Below are positions 1 to 11,859 of a DNA stretch of 64,000 nt, piece by piece. The notes beneath the pieces were generated by a model, which had not been told where the DNA came from, did no database searches, and saw nothing but the letters and a program-made list of their open reading frames with translations. A program made the position numbers and the translations under genes. Position 1 is the first letter of the stretch. Every line of letters begins with the position of its first letter. This DNA is from Marchantia polymorpha subsp. ruderalis. Taxonomy: Eukaryota; Streptophyta; Marchantiopsida; Marchantiales; Marchantiaceae. The DNA is taken from positions 9,446,501 through 9,510,500 of the forward strand of contig AP031356.1 of NCBI GenBank assembly GCA_037833965.1, in the 5' to 3' direction.

Positions 1-1162
1 TGCAGTTGGTGGAGACATGCGGCCAATCTTGCTGGCTACGAGCAGCAGGATGCACACGAGTTTTTTATCTCAACTGTGGATGGCATACATGCCAATTCTG
101 GCACGACGTCTCCAAGAGCCCGAAATTCACAGACCGGCAGGTATGAAGAGGGGTCTAAGGTGTGAAGCAGACTATTTCACTATGTCACTTCGTGTTCCAG
201 ATTTAGACTGAAGTTCTGAGCCCGTGAACTCTTTCTCCTTGTTGTATGCTGCTTCTGATTGTTGTGGATTTCTCAGAAACTAAAGTAATTTATAATCACG
301 CAGGGGAGGCGACGTTGATTGTCGTTGTATAGTTCATCGGGTCTTCTCTGGCCTTCTACGATCTGACGTCACTTGTACAGTTTGTGGATTCACATCCACC
401 ACCTACGATCCTTGTGTCGATATCTCCCTGGACTTGGAGCCGGATATACGCCCTGATTCCAAAGTCTTTATGGATTCCATCATTGGAAACTTCGACGGTG
501 GCCGCTCGAGTCGAGGTTCAACTGCTAATGGGATCACCGGTAACTCCACCCTTTTAGGATGTTTGGATCGATTCACAAGACCTGAAAGGCTTGGAGCGAA
601 TGAGAAGTTTTTTTGTCAGAGGTGTCAGACTCGACAAGAGTCCATAAAGCAGATGTCAGTCCGAAAGCTACCACTTGTACTTTGCTTCCACATCAAGAGA
701 TTTGAGCATTCTTCTACAAGAAATACTTCGAGAAAGGTCGATCGTTATATGCAATTTCCATTTTCCCTGGACATGGCGCCATATATCTCTTCGGCCATTG
801 TAAGGTCTCGGCATGGAAACAGGTTATTGTTTGTAGAAACAGAGGAGATGTGGGCATCACAGAGCCCATCGACTGAGTTTGAGCTCTTTGCGGTGGTGAC
901 ACATTCTGGAAAGTTAGACTCTGGGCACTATGTGTCATTTATCCGTCTGGCTGGACAATGGTACAAATGTGATGATGCTTGGGTAACGCGAGTAAGTGAG
1001 GAGGTTGTACGCGCTTCTCAAGGGTACATGTTGTATTATGTCCTGAAGACACTGTCCTACAAGAGTAGTGATTTTCAAGATTCGACAGCCGGCCATGAAA
1101 GTGAGGCCAATGGCAATCATGGTTATACCTGGAGCTCGTCTGGAGTGACCAACGGAACCTGA
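1..1162 (+). CDS. UBP22: UBP22-type ubiquitin-specific protease, 3' part (5' end outside window)
   Basis: Cysteine protease of the USP family, orthologous to plant UBP22 / animal USP22 / yeast Ubp8. In the family it is the catalytic subunit of the SAGA deubiquitination module, removing ubiquitin from histone H2B in the nucleus. Two exons are visible: 1-140 and 304-1162. The intron 141-303 starts GT (after CGGCAG) and ends CAG, and the frame is kept across it. Exon one carries the QQDAHEFF box that follows the catalytic Cys box in USPs. Exon two carries the zinc-ribbon pairs CTVC and CQRC, the LCFHIKRFE segment, the catalytic His region SGKLDSGHYVSFIRL and the CDDAW acidic site. The stop TGA is at 1160-1162. 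The Cys box and the N-terminal ZnF-UBP domain would lie left of the window. No breaks are seen in the visible part, so it is probably functional. The roughly 25 residues after the usual C-terminus are not conserved as far as I can tell. Confidence 0.93.
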
Positions 1163-1519
1163 TACTTTCTTTAGGGATATCTTGGCAATTCTGACTAGTG
1201 TGAAGCGGTATGGCTTCGTTGCCTTTCTAGAAGATGGGAAGTTGAGGTGGCTGTATAGTTTCTACGGAAACTCGTTTCGATACTGGACATTTACGTCCGT
1301 GCTGGCGAAGCGTAGCCTACAGGAAGCCAAGGGTCTGAAGTTGGCCTCTTGAGCTGACCTGCGGTGACCTTGTTTCCCATACTGCTTTAGGTTTTTCCCG
1401 GACAACGAAGTGGGGGCCAAGCTCCAAGAAAGGAATAGCGATCCCCAGTTATTCGTATTTCGAAGACATCCACGCATGGACCTGTTTGTGATCTTTCATG
1501 AAAGTCGAGGTGCAGCTTA
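1149..1519 (+). other. Coding-like open stretches just after UBP22, unidentified
   Basis: An open frame of about 68 codons runs 1149-1352 and overlaps the UBP22 stop in another frame. It contains RYGFVAFLEDGKLRWLYSFY. A second piece in the same frame starts after a CTTTAG acceptor at 1390 and contains FFPDNEVGAK and FRRHPRMDLFVIF, ending at a TAA near 1518. A GT donor at about 1245 would join the two in phase. The composition looks protein-like, but no start codon is visible and I recognise no family. It could be exons of a neighbouring gene or an alternative UBP22 3' end. Confidence 0.22.
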
Positions 1520-4134
1520 AAAGGCTGGAGATCCAACCATAATATACGGCGGACGAGGGATTTTTAATCTTGAAGGGAAGTACCACATTTTCAGTCTTCC
1601 TCCATGAACCGGGATGGAGATCATCGACCTTCATCTCCAACCACCACGTTGCTGTTCCATAGTCCCGCAGAGTTGTAGGAAGGAAGAGATACTCGAATTT
1701 GGTGCGAGGATGTTGTACAGAAGCACTTCCAACCATTTGTAGGTGGGTTATGAAAATTTTACAGGACGAAATGTTGGTGCATGGACTTTCTTGAGAACAG
1801 GAATTGATGCTCTTCCTGACTGTCTGCTGGCTCAATAGCAGGCTTAGTAATTGACCTGCAGCAGCTGCACCTCAATCCTCGTGAACATCGGATGTGAACA
1901 TCGGCTGAATGTTAGTAAGTCTCTTCGAATTAGGAGCACACCTGGCTCTATTTTTAAAGAACAAGTCCAGGTTTCTTGATAGTTTACGCAGTGGGCAAAT
2001 ATCTGTATTGACTGCTCCTCAAACATGTAATTCAAATTCCCAGTTACAATTTGATGTACAACTACTGTCTTTTTTCATTTCTGGGACCGCGCCACATGAC
2101 CTACGACGCACATCCTCATGATTGAACATTCGGATCGATCTCATTGCGTGTCGTTAATGCTTTTCAAGCCAGTGTTATGTAGTTTTTTTGCAAGGAGTGG
2201 CCTCACATTTGTGGTTGGTCTGAAACGACGTAGGTATATGTCCCGTACCATTCGATTGCTGCTAACAAGTGCCTCTGAATTTTCAATTCCTAAAGTTGAC
2301 GTTTGCAATTTGTGAACTGCGACGCAATGCCACTAGTAATTATCTGGCGAAAGATGGAAACTTGTTAGTGTGTCAGGAGCCAAAGAATAGAACGCTGTCG
2401 TTTGTCACTTCCATATATTCAATAGTAACCAGATCAATTACCTTCATTCTGGAATGAATTTAAGTGGACATGATCTTACATCATACAAACTCAGGTGTAC
2501 ATCGGCCAGTATCAGTAACATTGCCTAGGGTTAGGCAATGGACTATTTCTCGATTTGTGCTTGTCATCCTTGCGTCATCCATCGTTCCAATTTTTTCGGA
2601 TCCCCCGGAAGGGACATCCGATAACGTGGTCCTTCACCGATGGATGTCTTTCATTGTGTTCAGTGGAGCTGTCGGACCGTGACTTGACAGCAATTAAATC
2701 GAAATCAAAATATGCGTTTTGTTTCATGCTGCTATTTCTGTCCCTTTCTTGCTGCTGTTGTGCCTAAAGTTCAGTACGGTGGCTGTTGTTCCCTACGTTA
2801 TGGTACCACCGACATCCATATTGAACTCCTAAAGTGAAATTCAGAACTGAAGTAAAAGACAATCCTGCAATGTGCGCCTATAGCAGGATATACCTTCGAG
2901 AGTGTTCATTCTAGCAAAACAAATGTCCTCACGACATTGCAAACACGCCTGCATGTCTCAACAATCAGATTCATAATTGCATGTAAACAGAAAACTAGGA
3001 GAGGGCAGCAGTGGAAATATTCATTCTTGACAGGTTTGGAGAATCTCATTAGGTTGCTGGATACAGAGCTGTCACCACGGGTGGTAACACGAGAATTATA
3101 AGAGCGGGATTTTTTTCCCTGCGGGGTCGGTCCTTTTCGAACTCTCAAGCAGTTAAAACCAAGCCTTGGACTCCATAGTTGGTGCAGAGAACATCCAATA
3201 GTCGGAAACAACGATCGGACTTGTAGTTTTGTTTACAAGTATTGCCGTTCGAAGGATGAGATTTGGTACTGATGATACAATTGAACCTTCAGCTTGTCAG
3301 GGTTTTTCAGGATATGAGTAGATTTGCCGCGAAGGAACGCCAATTCTAGGTCAGCTGGTTATCTGATGGTAGCATATGAACTCATGGATTCAAGAGCAAA
3401 TATATATGTCAATGATATTTAAGTCCCGTGCTGCAGTTCTCACTGGATCCGGCAATGGTCTGCAACAATAAAAATTTCAGGTTCTTCGACAACCGGCGAC
3501 CTTGACTTTTACCGAGGAGGAAGCGATTTCTGAGTCTGAAGACCAAAAGAAGAGCAGCTTCTCAAGGTCACATTTGAGATCTAGATGCCCCCTGTAGAGA
3601 ATAGTAAAAGTCATGAAAAGAAACTGATCTCCTTCCTTAGAGTAGCCATGAAGAATAGGAAATGAGTGGGTTATACACTGAAAGGTCAATGACACATTTT
3701 GCATTGTAAGTATTAAGAATGATATTATTTCATCTTCATTATGTTTCAAGTGGATACATATAAAATATTAAAAAAATTATTGGAAATTGAACCTATCTGT
3801 TTTCCAATCGGATCACTCTGAATCATGAAACTACTCAATTCATGATTTTCTTTCTTTAAAGATATCAGTCTACATATGATTGAAAAACATTTGGAGAAAA
3901 TTATTTACACACTCCGAGTTTTGGCACAGCATGGCCTGACTGTTGGAAATTAAATGCTCGGATACTCCATACTTTATCTTATTTTTAAGTGGTCATGACC
4001 CCATATTATTTCTCTTCATTGCGTTAGAAACATTTTACTATATTTTTCTAAAATGATATGTATAAGTAACGAGGGCTCGTTATACTATACTCCATGATCA
4101 GATAATACCATCTTAGTGATAAAATTTATTTTCA
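1520..4134. other. Intergenic, no gene recognised
   Basis: Moderately AT-rich sequence with only short open frames. A small perfect hairpin lies at 2519-2540 (9-bp stem CATTGCCTA, 4-nt loop). I see no other structured feature. Confidence 0.4.
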
Positions 4135-4393
4135 TTCAATTTGTAAGTACTTAGAAGGGGCATGGGAGTCTCAAAGCTCCGCGTGTGTGTTCCAATTTCT
4201 CTGGAAAGCAAGATGCATTCTTGCATTCATGAGTATTTTCACTTTCATCATGATGAAAGTGATAAGACCCATTTCGAATTCAATTTGTAAGTACTTAAAA
4301 AGGGCAAGGGAGTCTCAAAAGCGTGTAACCCAATTTCATTGGACCGCAAGATGCATTCTTGCATTCTTAGTATTTTCACTTTCATCATCATGA
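4135..4393 (+). repeat. Two-copy tandem duplication, about 120 bp units
   Basis: 4135-4254 and 4279-4393 are diverged direct copies. Both start TTCAATTTGTAAGTACTT, share GGGAGTCTCAAA, AGATGCATTCTTGCATTC and TATTTTCACTTTCATCAT, and differ by several substitutions and small indels. They are separated by about 24 bp. No coding role is apparent. Confidence 0.8.
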
Positions 4394-7300
4394 TCGCATA
4401 CGTCACGAATCATGTAATTCAAAGCTTCTCTCATTTTATAACTTCTCTCGATTTGAAATAGCTAAATACTGTAGACATGGTTGTCATGGTATCAATCTTC
4501 TCTTATTTTATTTCTTTGATTTGTAAGCCTTAGAGGAGTGCAGGATAAATAAGAAGAGTATTGTCTTCAGTCCAAGATTGGTTCTCTTGATGCTTTGACA
4601 CATTTGTCGTTCATATTTCTGAAAACTGTAATACATGACATGATACATTCCCAAACTAGAGTTCATATATTTATATGAGGTCGCAAATCTCACCGTTCTT
4701 CATCTATCCTCGACTCGCATACAAGGTTTATCGGCGATGACCGATGGCCGACAGCAGCGGAGCGAGCACTTCGAGCTCACCTATCACATCGTCGCCATGC
4801 GCAGCCAGCAAATTTATATAGGGAGTGCACGGGACGAGTGTGCATTAGTGACTTCTTTATAATGGTGTACATAGTTTTAGGGTCTAGAAAGATAACGATC
4901 GAATTGCCTTTCGAGGCCGAGGCAAAGGTAAGGGATCCTATTTACGGAAAAGCATAAGTCATTTAAATAATTAGGTTATTTTTTACAGCTTAGATACTTT
5001 TTGTGTATAATAAGCAAAGTCATAGATTGAATAACATGCAGGTGAATCAAAGTAGAATATCTTCAATATCACATATAAAGTCTTCAAATATATATTGTGT
5101 GTTTTTTTAAAGCCTTACCATTCAAATTTAGAGATGAAAGATCAATCAAGCTAAATAACGATGTGAAAAATACATCAGTTGGATCAAAGACATATGGACT
5201 AGACTGAAGATTTTTCATAAAATGCTGGAAATAGCAGATAGAAATTCTGAAAATGTAAGAATGGATATTCGAAACTTGTGTGTGAAAAGAAAAAGGTCAA
5301 GTTATATGATTTTCACATAATTTATCCATATCTGATTTTTTTAGAACACAAAGGATCGATATTACTTCCAGCGCAAATAAGATGCTCGGGCACAACGTCT
5401 ATAGTGTAAAAAGCCTCAGAAACTTTAAACTTGGGCTGTAATATTATGAAATTTTCTTGAAATTCCACAAGATGAAAGCGGAATGCTTTGACCAAAAAAT
5501 ACCTTTTGCTTCTTAGAAATTTTATTTATAATTGGTTCAAGGCAATGTATAAGAATATAGGCTTTTCAGTATAAAATATATTTTGAGATTTAAAAAACTC
5601 TAAAGTTTTTCGTGTTTTTAAAATGTAATTTTTAGGCATGAAGATTTCAGATTTAGCGGTTTTTAGTATGGATATTCCATATGTATGCAATGTATGGATT
5701 AAAAGTCAATAATCTTGTGTGTTAATACTGATAGGTAGTCAAAGGGATACGGACGAACTAGACTATAAATATATAAAGTTTAACTTTTATAAACTTACTT
5801 CACTATGATGTATGTGTGAGGGTAGAAGGTTTCACGTTGCTCTTGTATTTCCACATAGGGTGGATTGGGAGTGATGATTATCATTCGTGCTAGCTTGAAG
5901 TGCATGCTGCGTGGTTCAGCTGGTTAGGCGGTACGTATGTTAGTGTGTGATAGTTAATCTAGGGGATGACACATGTCGTGCTTGACTCCGCATATCGATA
6001 TTATTCTGGCTGGAAATACTTCGAAGACAATGGGTTTGTCCTCGATATACTTCAGAGGGGTAGGTAACTTGATCTTCACATGTTATGAATTGTAGATAGA
6101 CGACTAACGATGGGACGACAAAGCACCTGACCTACTAGTTTACACATCCACAAATATGTATAGTATGTAGTTGTAGTTAGGGCTATTGGGAATGAGAAGA
6201 ATCTGACCGCTAGCTAGTGACGCGAGTTGTGGTACATTTGAGTGTGTACGTTCTCACGTCTTATATATGTACGTTCTCACGTCTTTGTGTACGTGTACGT
6301 ATGCGAGTATCATGTTAGCGAATATATATCATAACGATATTTATTCTCACGACATTTTATTAGTCCAAATATTATTAGTCTCCATATCTCATCTTTATTA
6401 TTTCAATTTTACATCTATAGTCACCGGGGTACATAAGATTGAAAGGAAACCTGGTCAATGTTCAAAGTTTATGGAAATTTCAAGTAACTTCATGTGCGGC
6501 ATAGGAAGGTTCTTGGTCACCAGTAAGGATCGATTGATCGTATAGGACAGCCTGATCAATCTCACGCAACTATTGTAGCGTCTGTCATTAAAAATGTGGT
6601 AATTATCTGTTTGGCATGTCACTCTCATAATATCAACTTCAGATTCAGGGTACAGTTATCCAGTGACGAGTTGCTTGTGCACTACCTTTTCGGAAGCACT
6701 AATCACCTCCAGCTCAAGAGTGTATGTCTCTTTTTTTTCCCTTCATGACTTGGCATTAAAACGAGCCAAGCAAATATTTTCGAAGACTTCGGCCAGATTG
6801 ACATTATTTCCCAAAGAACATTGCGTTTATTTCATAGTTAAATCTTACATCTTGTGCTGTGAGATATAAGGAAGGCTTCGGATTCCACCCTGTCCGTGAA
6901 CGCGCAGTGTGGAATCCAGTGCCGATAGGGACAATGAATAAGAGCATAGAACACAGTGGAGTGCTGAGATACAACTGAATTTGCAACGAAAGAGGTTGCA
7001 TGGGCACAGAAGCTCAGTCCCGGAGACAAATCCACTGCAAACGCCGTTTTTTCAGCACCTCAGGCTGTCGTCAATAATTGCCCACTTGGAGATTTCTAAT
7101 ATCATTCGATGGCATTTTACAATTTTAGATGACAAATCGAGAAGGAGACCGATTCTTGTGGAAGGAGAGAGAGAGAGAGAGAATGTCTGTCTTAGTCTCC
7201 AAATACGTTCCGCATGGACTGTGTTCCGGCCGAGCGAGAAGGAGCGTCAAAGAAGCATCAGCCTCGAAAGACGTAAAGCTGAGTTTGACGTGCAACAACT

Positions 7301-7752
7301 TCGACTGAAATCGGCTGATTGATTCTATCCCTGTTCTGTAGAATCAATTCGCGCCCGGCCTGTCAAGTACAGTCTCCTGTGGCTAATGTATCATTGACTT
7401 GGCCGCTGATTAGAAATGCCTGCCGCCAGCCTCAGCTAAAGTGAGTAGCATAACACGAATGAAGATTATGTGGCTCGACTCTTATTTTCACGTTACGAGT
7501 ATCACTATACGTTCTAAGAGGCCTCTCTCTGATATTCTCTCAGCTTTACCTGAAAGGCACGACGCCAAACAATTCCTAACTTGACTCTGGATGCTCATGC
7601 TCATGCGCAAGTTTGAGGAGAGGACTAACTACTTCTTTCACGGTGACCCATCTTCCCATCGATGTGATCAAGTCTGCTGCAGCATCTAGGACATAGGAAC
7701 CGACGAATCACTGCTAATATGAAACGATGAGATTTGACATGGTTTGCTAACG
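4394..7752. other. Intergenic AT-rich block
   Basis: No gene recognised. 4736-4870 is a locally GC-richer patch with a short open frame (starts MTDGRQQRSE) and a TTTATATAGG motif, possibly promoter-like. TGTACGTTCTCACGTCTT is directly repeated at about 6246-6286. A short (GA)n run lies near 7168-7182. Confidence 0.35.
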
Positions 7753-10193
7753 ATGGTAGCGAGGCTTGAAAACCTCGTCTCATACAGGGACCTGCTGGAA
7801 GAATTCTATGGTCAAGGTGAATGTCGTTGCTTGATTTGCACTCTATGCTGACATATTTAACATGGGGCCATCACAAAGAAGTCGTTCGTCAGAAAATGGT
7901 CGAATCAATTTACAGGTCTGACAGCGGGAGGAGACATGTGATGCATTACTAGAAGACGTCCTTCACTATGGCTGCAATGTGGACCGTGCCTTAGCAAAGG
8001 CTTTCATGGTTAGACTGTCAAAGTCTTCCCTAGTACTTGGTTTATCTTCTGCTGCATTTTCTCTTCCCTTTGCTGCTTGTTGATTCTTTGTAGATTATAA
8101 GGCATTACACTGGATTCAAGCAAGAGCATCCCATCGACAGTCAGGAACCAACCAACTGATAATGACTGCTACTGGATATTGTACTGGCCCTGCAGCTGTC
8201 TTTCAGTTTATCATCGAAAGTTTGACACACCTGTCTACTTCCAACTATTACAACAGAGTTGAATCAAGTCCTGTTTGCTCCAATCCAATCCAAGGCTCCA
8301 TTTGATGATATTACGGTACGAGACGTTCATGCGAAATGGCGTACTTCATCTACTGACTTCTGACCGTGGAAATGTGCGTGCAGTATGTGGTGGTCGATTT
8401 CTGCTGGTTCCAGAAGAATGGCAGCGTGGCAACATTCAATCAGGGACTTGGTTGACGGTTGGGCCTGCCACCAAAATGATCCCGAGCCCTAGCCGTAGTC
8501 ACGAGGTGGAGTTGGCTTCATGGCTGTGGCAGATTAGGTGCATGCAAAGAATCACGATTTTGGTTAATATTATAAGTGGAATCAGTACCGCTGCTCTGGA
8601 AGAGAACAGACCAAGCCTTGGAGCTGCCAAGGTAATTATTTTTTGTCAAAATTTCTCTTCCTTTACTTGTGAGTTGGTCTGTGTTTTCTTGAACAAATTG
8701 TAGCGGATAAGAGCTTCTCGTCAGCGAGCAGGCGTCGGATACTGCACATGTTTCTTTTCTGCATTTCTGCATACGTTTGAAAATGATCAAAACTTAAAAC
8801 TCATCCGAGAAATGTGCACACTGTCAGATGGATAGGATGATACATGCAGCTTCGTGATTCCGTGATCATTTTTGTTATCATGCAACTGCTGGAATATACA
8901 TCGAACGGTTGATTTGACTAACTGCCCCAGAACGGAGGAAGAGCGTGGGTCTGATGAGGCTTTGCATACCGTTTCTATGACGGTCCAGGATGTGGGAGGA
9001 GGGCACAAGCTGACAGTGGCGACCTCAGGTAATACTGCGCTGGTAGATCAGTTGTGTCCTTGGTATCTGAATTCTTTCGTAGGTGTGAACGTCAACGATG
9101 CAGCTGCTCGACTATTCATCTAGATATCCGGAGTAAATAGATTGGAGTATCGACCACGGTACGTAGTCCTTGATCCCTCCTACGATCGATCTTCTCAAGG
9201 GTCGGAGGGCATTCAAATCCATAGTTTTCGTGTTTGACTCGTGTATCAGGGGAGTGAGAAATTGTCTGGTGTAGAAACGTCTGTAAGTCAACACTAATGT
9301 CTGTTTCTGTGGTGGGCACAGTGAAGCATGACTGCGTCTTCGGTATTAAATACAAATTTCACCTACAGCTAAATAAAATACAATCTGATTCAGAGGTAAC
9401 ATAGAGTCAGAAGTTAGATAAATTCCTGAATCTGAGCCATGAAATTTGAAGGCAGCCAACTTCTATTGAACGCTTTGAAATTTTTTTGAAAGCAGGAAGA
9501 GATGATGTTTCTTCACTGCACCTGTCTGACAGTTCTTGCATCTCGACTTTTTGCAGCCTTGAAATACACTCAGAGAGTGTGAATCATCTTCAGACTATGC
9601 ACCAAATCACTGTCTATTAATGGTATAACTGGGGAGATTGAGTTTCTCATTTTGACGAGGCGAAGTATGTGAGCTGCAAATCAATTCCACAAGCAACGTA
9701 ACAGGAGCTTGCTTGGTGGAGCAATCGTAACTTTTGTAGCAAAAATAATGAGTTCCAGAGTTTTTTCACTCTGTGAAGCAGACCAAGTCAAATGAGGAAA
9801 CTTGCTGCAGTGATTTGTGATTGCTGGTCTGCAGAGACGCTGACGGCCTGATCTTCACATTTCGCCATTGGGACGGCTCACTCATCCAAGTACGTTTATC
9901 TCTTACCCAAATTTTGGAAACTACCATAGCTGGTAATGGGTCAGTATGGTATCATCTCACTCTATCCAAACAACTGGCATATTTATCACCAGTTGTTGTC
10001 ATACAAAATATCCGTTTCTTCGAGGTGCGAGTTAAATTTTTCTTGTCTACAATGCAGTTTGACTCGACCTGAACAGGTTACAATGGTTGGTAAATATCAG
10101 AAAATTCTCCCTGATGTCAGCTCAAAGTTATCTCTACTTGCCAGGAACTTAACACTGGGTGATGGCAAAATCGCCATTACTTCATGGAGATGA
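7753..10193 (+). other. Possible multi-exon gene, unidentified
   Basis: A less AT-rich stretch holds several short open segments bordered by splice-like dinucleotides. These are: 7753-7816 (contains LENLVSYRDLLEEFYG, followed by GTGAATG); 7924-8008 (contains DALLEDVLHYGCNVDRALAK); about 8371-8633 (contains GRFLLVPEEWQRGN, followed by GTAATT); about 8915-9029 (contains TVQDVGGGHKLTVATSG, followed by GTAATA); 9834-9889 (contains DGLIFTFRHWDGSLIQ); and 10077-10193, a terminal-looking exon after an ACAG acceptor, containing ILPDVSSKLSLLARNL and ending in TGA. Exon phases do not all join simply, so the model is incomplete or the gene is decayed. I recognise no family. Confidence 0.25.
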
Positions 10194-10829
10194 TCTGCGT
10201 TATATGAACCATCATACCTGGAAACTCCTCACCAACAAGCTTATGCTTTATATCAACGCCAACGGAGAGTTTGGTTAATGCTTGCTTACGTGAAGATGTC
10301 GTGATTATTTTGAGCTTTCTTAGTAACTGCACCGCATGATTGAAAAATTGCAGCTGTTCACAACAGTTAGAAGCAGCTTTTAATTCATTCCTGTGATTGC
10401 ACAGCTAGTGCTTTCTCGCTTCATCCGTGTGCAAGTCTCATTTGCGGTTCAGAATATTGCGCTTGGTTTCCTTTTGCTTATTTGTTTCTAATGTCATCAG
10501 CTCAAAAATTTATCTCCCAGATTACGGGCAGCATTTCTAAGCCCACGCGCGTGTGGACTGTGAACGGACCAGCAATGTAGTCACTTGGACTTAAATACAG
10601 AAGAGTCCTAAAATCCTGGCGCGTTGTTGTGACGTTCACTACCGCGCTTATTTTTTCTGGTTAGGAATGCTGGAGACTGCATATCCTCTCGGATGGACAT
10701 TTGTAGTGGTGAAATCCCGAAAATCATGTCGTCAATGCACCTATCTCCTACACCTCGTGTTACTTATCATCTTTTGCTCAATTTATTAAAATTGTATAAT
10801 ATTCTTAAGTTAATGCGTTGTAACAACAG

Positions 10830-10915
10830 GGGGCGGTGGCGCAGTTGGTTAGCGCGTCGGTCTCATAGCTCACCGAGAAATCCGGAGGTCGAGAGTTCGA
10901 GCCTCTCTCGCCCCA
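10830..10915 (+). tRNA. trnM-CAT: Elongator tRNA-Met (CAT) with a 12-nt intron
   Basis: Full cloverleaf. Acceptor GGGGCGG (10830-10836) pairs with TCGCCCC (10908-10914), discriminator A at 10915. The D arm is GCGC/GCGC around AGTTGGTTA, and the T arm GAGAG/CTCTC around TTCGAGC. Anticodon CAT lies at 10864-10866, preceded by T33. A 12-nt intron (about 10868-10879, GCTCACCGAGAA) sits directly after position 37, where plant elongator tRNA-Met genes carry one. The D- and T-arm sequences match the A and B boxes of the internal RNA polymerase III promoter. A CCTATTTCACCTTTTT tract just downstream can serve as terminator. It appears functional. Confidence 0.95.
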
Positions 10916-11859
10916 CCTATTTCACCTTTTTCTCATTTTAGGAACACCAACGCTGAAACGATTTGCCTTAGCAAATTCTAGGCCTAAACTCTGTCAAAGC
11001 AAAAGCTATCTCCGACCTCGAGAGCATGTTCTTCGTACGATGTATGAACGGTATTCAAAACAAGCTAATGGATTTTACAATCAACTTCAAGAAACCGTAT
11101 ATACTGTAGGTACAACGAGTAAATATACATATTTTCTCAAATATATGCACAATCATCAAATGTATCATTGTTATTCACAATTAAACGTATTTTGCAAAAA
11201 ACTTCTTATTTCGAAGATGCTATTTTCCCTGATTTTGAGAAGATGTGATCTTTATGAAATACCTGATGACAATTTAACTGTAGATATCTAGTGAGCATTA
11301 CATTCGGTCCGATAGTGGAGCAGATGGGCATCTGAATGCACTTCTCTGATCCCTCATAAACTAGACAGAAGATACGTGAACATTATTGTCGGTCTTTAAG
11401 TGTGGACTTGCGAATTTCCATTAATCTCATTAAAACATTTTTAGTACACAATTTTTATGTTCTCTAGAATTCTCTATTGAAGTTAATTGATGAGGCATTG
11501 TTGGAAGCGCAAATTGAACTCTCATATTGTAGAGGTAAGTATGTAATATTACAACAAGTCATCATCGGAAAATGATTTGAATCGAAAGCTCTAATCAAAC
11601 ATCAGAATTCATATTAAAATCCAAGGTCATATTTTGAAAAAATTGTTTTTTTACTACTCAAAAATTTAGGCGAGATTGTTTTTCTACTACTTAAGATTAG
11701 CAATAGCCTCTCAAGTTGGCTAGCTTACTTCATAGCCCAGACAATGTACAAGATATTCTAATCTTCTTGGACTGATATGAAAATGTATGACCTTAGAATC
11801 TTAGATCTTCTTTTCTGTTAATCTCAATTGGTGACGAAAATGCTAACAACTGTACTAAA
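10916..11859. other. Intergenic, may include the 3' end of the old gypsy relic
   Basis: AT-rich. The minus strand downstream of the old integrase tail would be expected to hold a 3' LTR here, but I could not match a repeat to it. No gene seen. Confidence 0.35.

Noticed and set aside
5908-5940. A-box-like TGGTTCAGCTGGTTAGGCG
   Set aside because: No B box or cloverleaf downstream.
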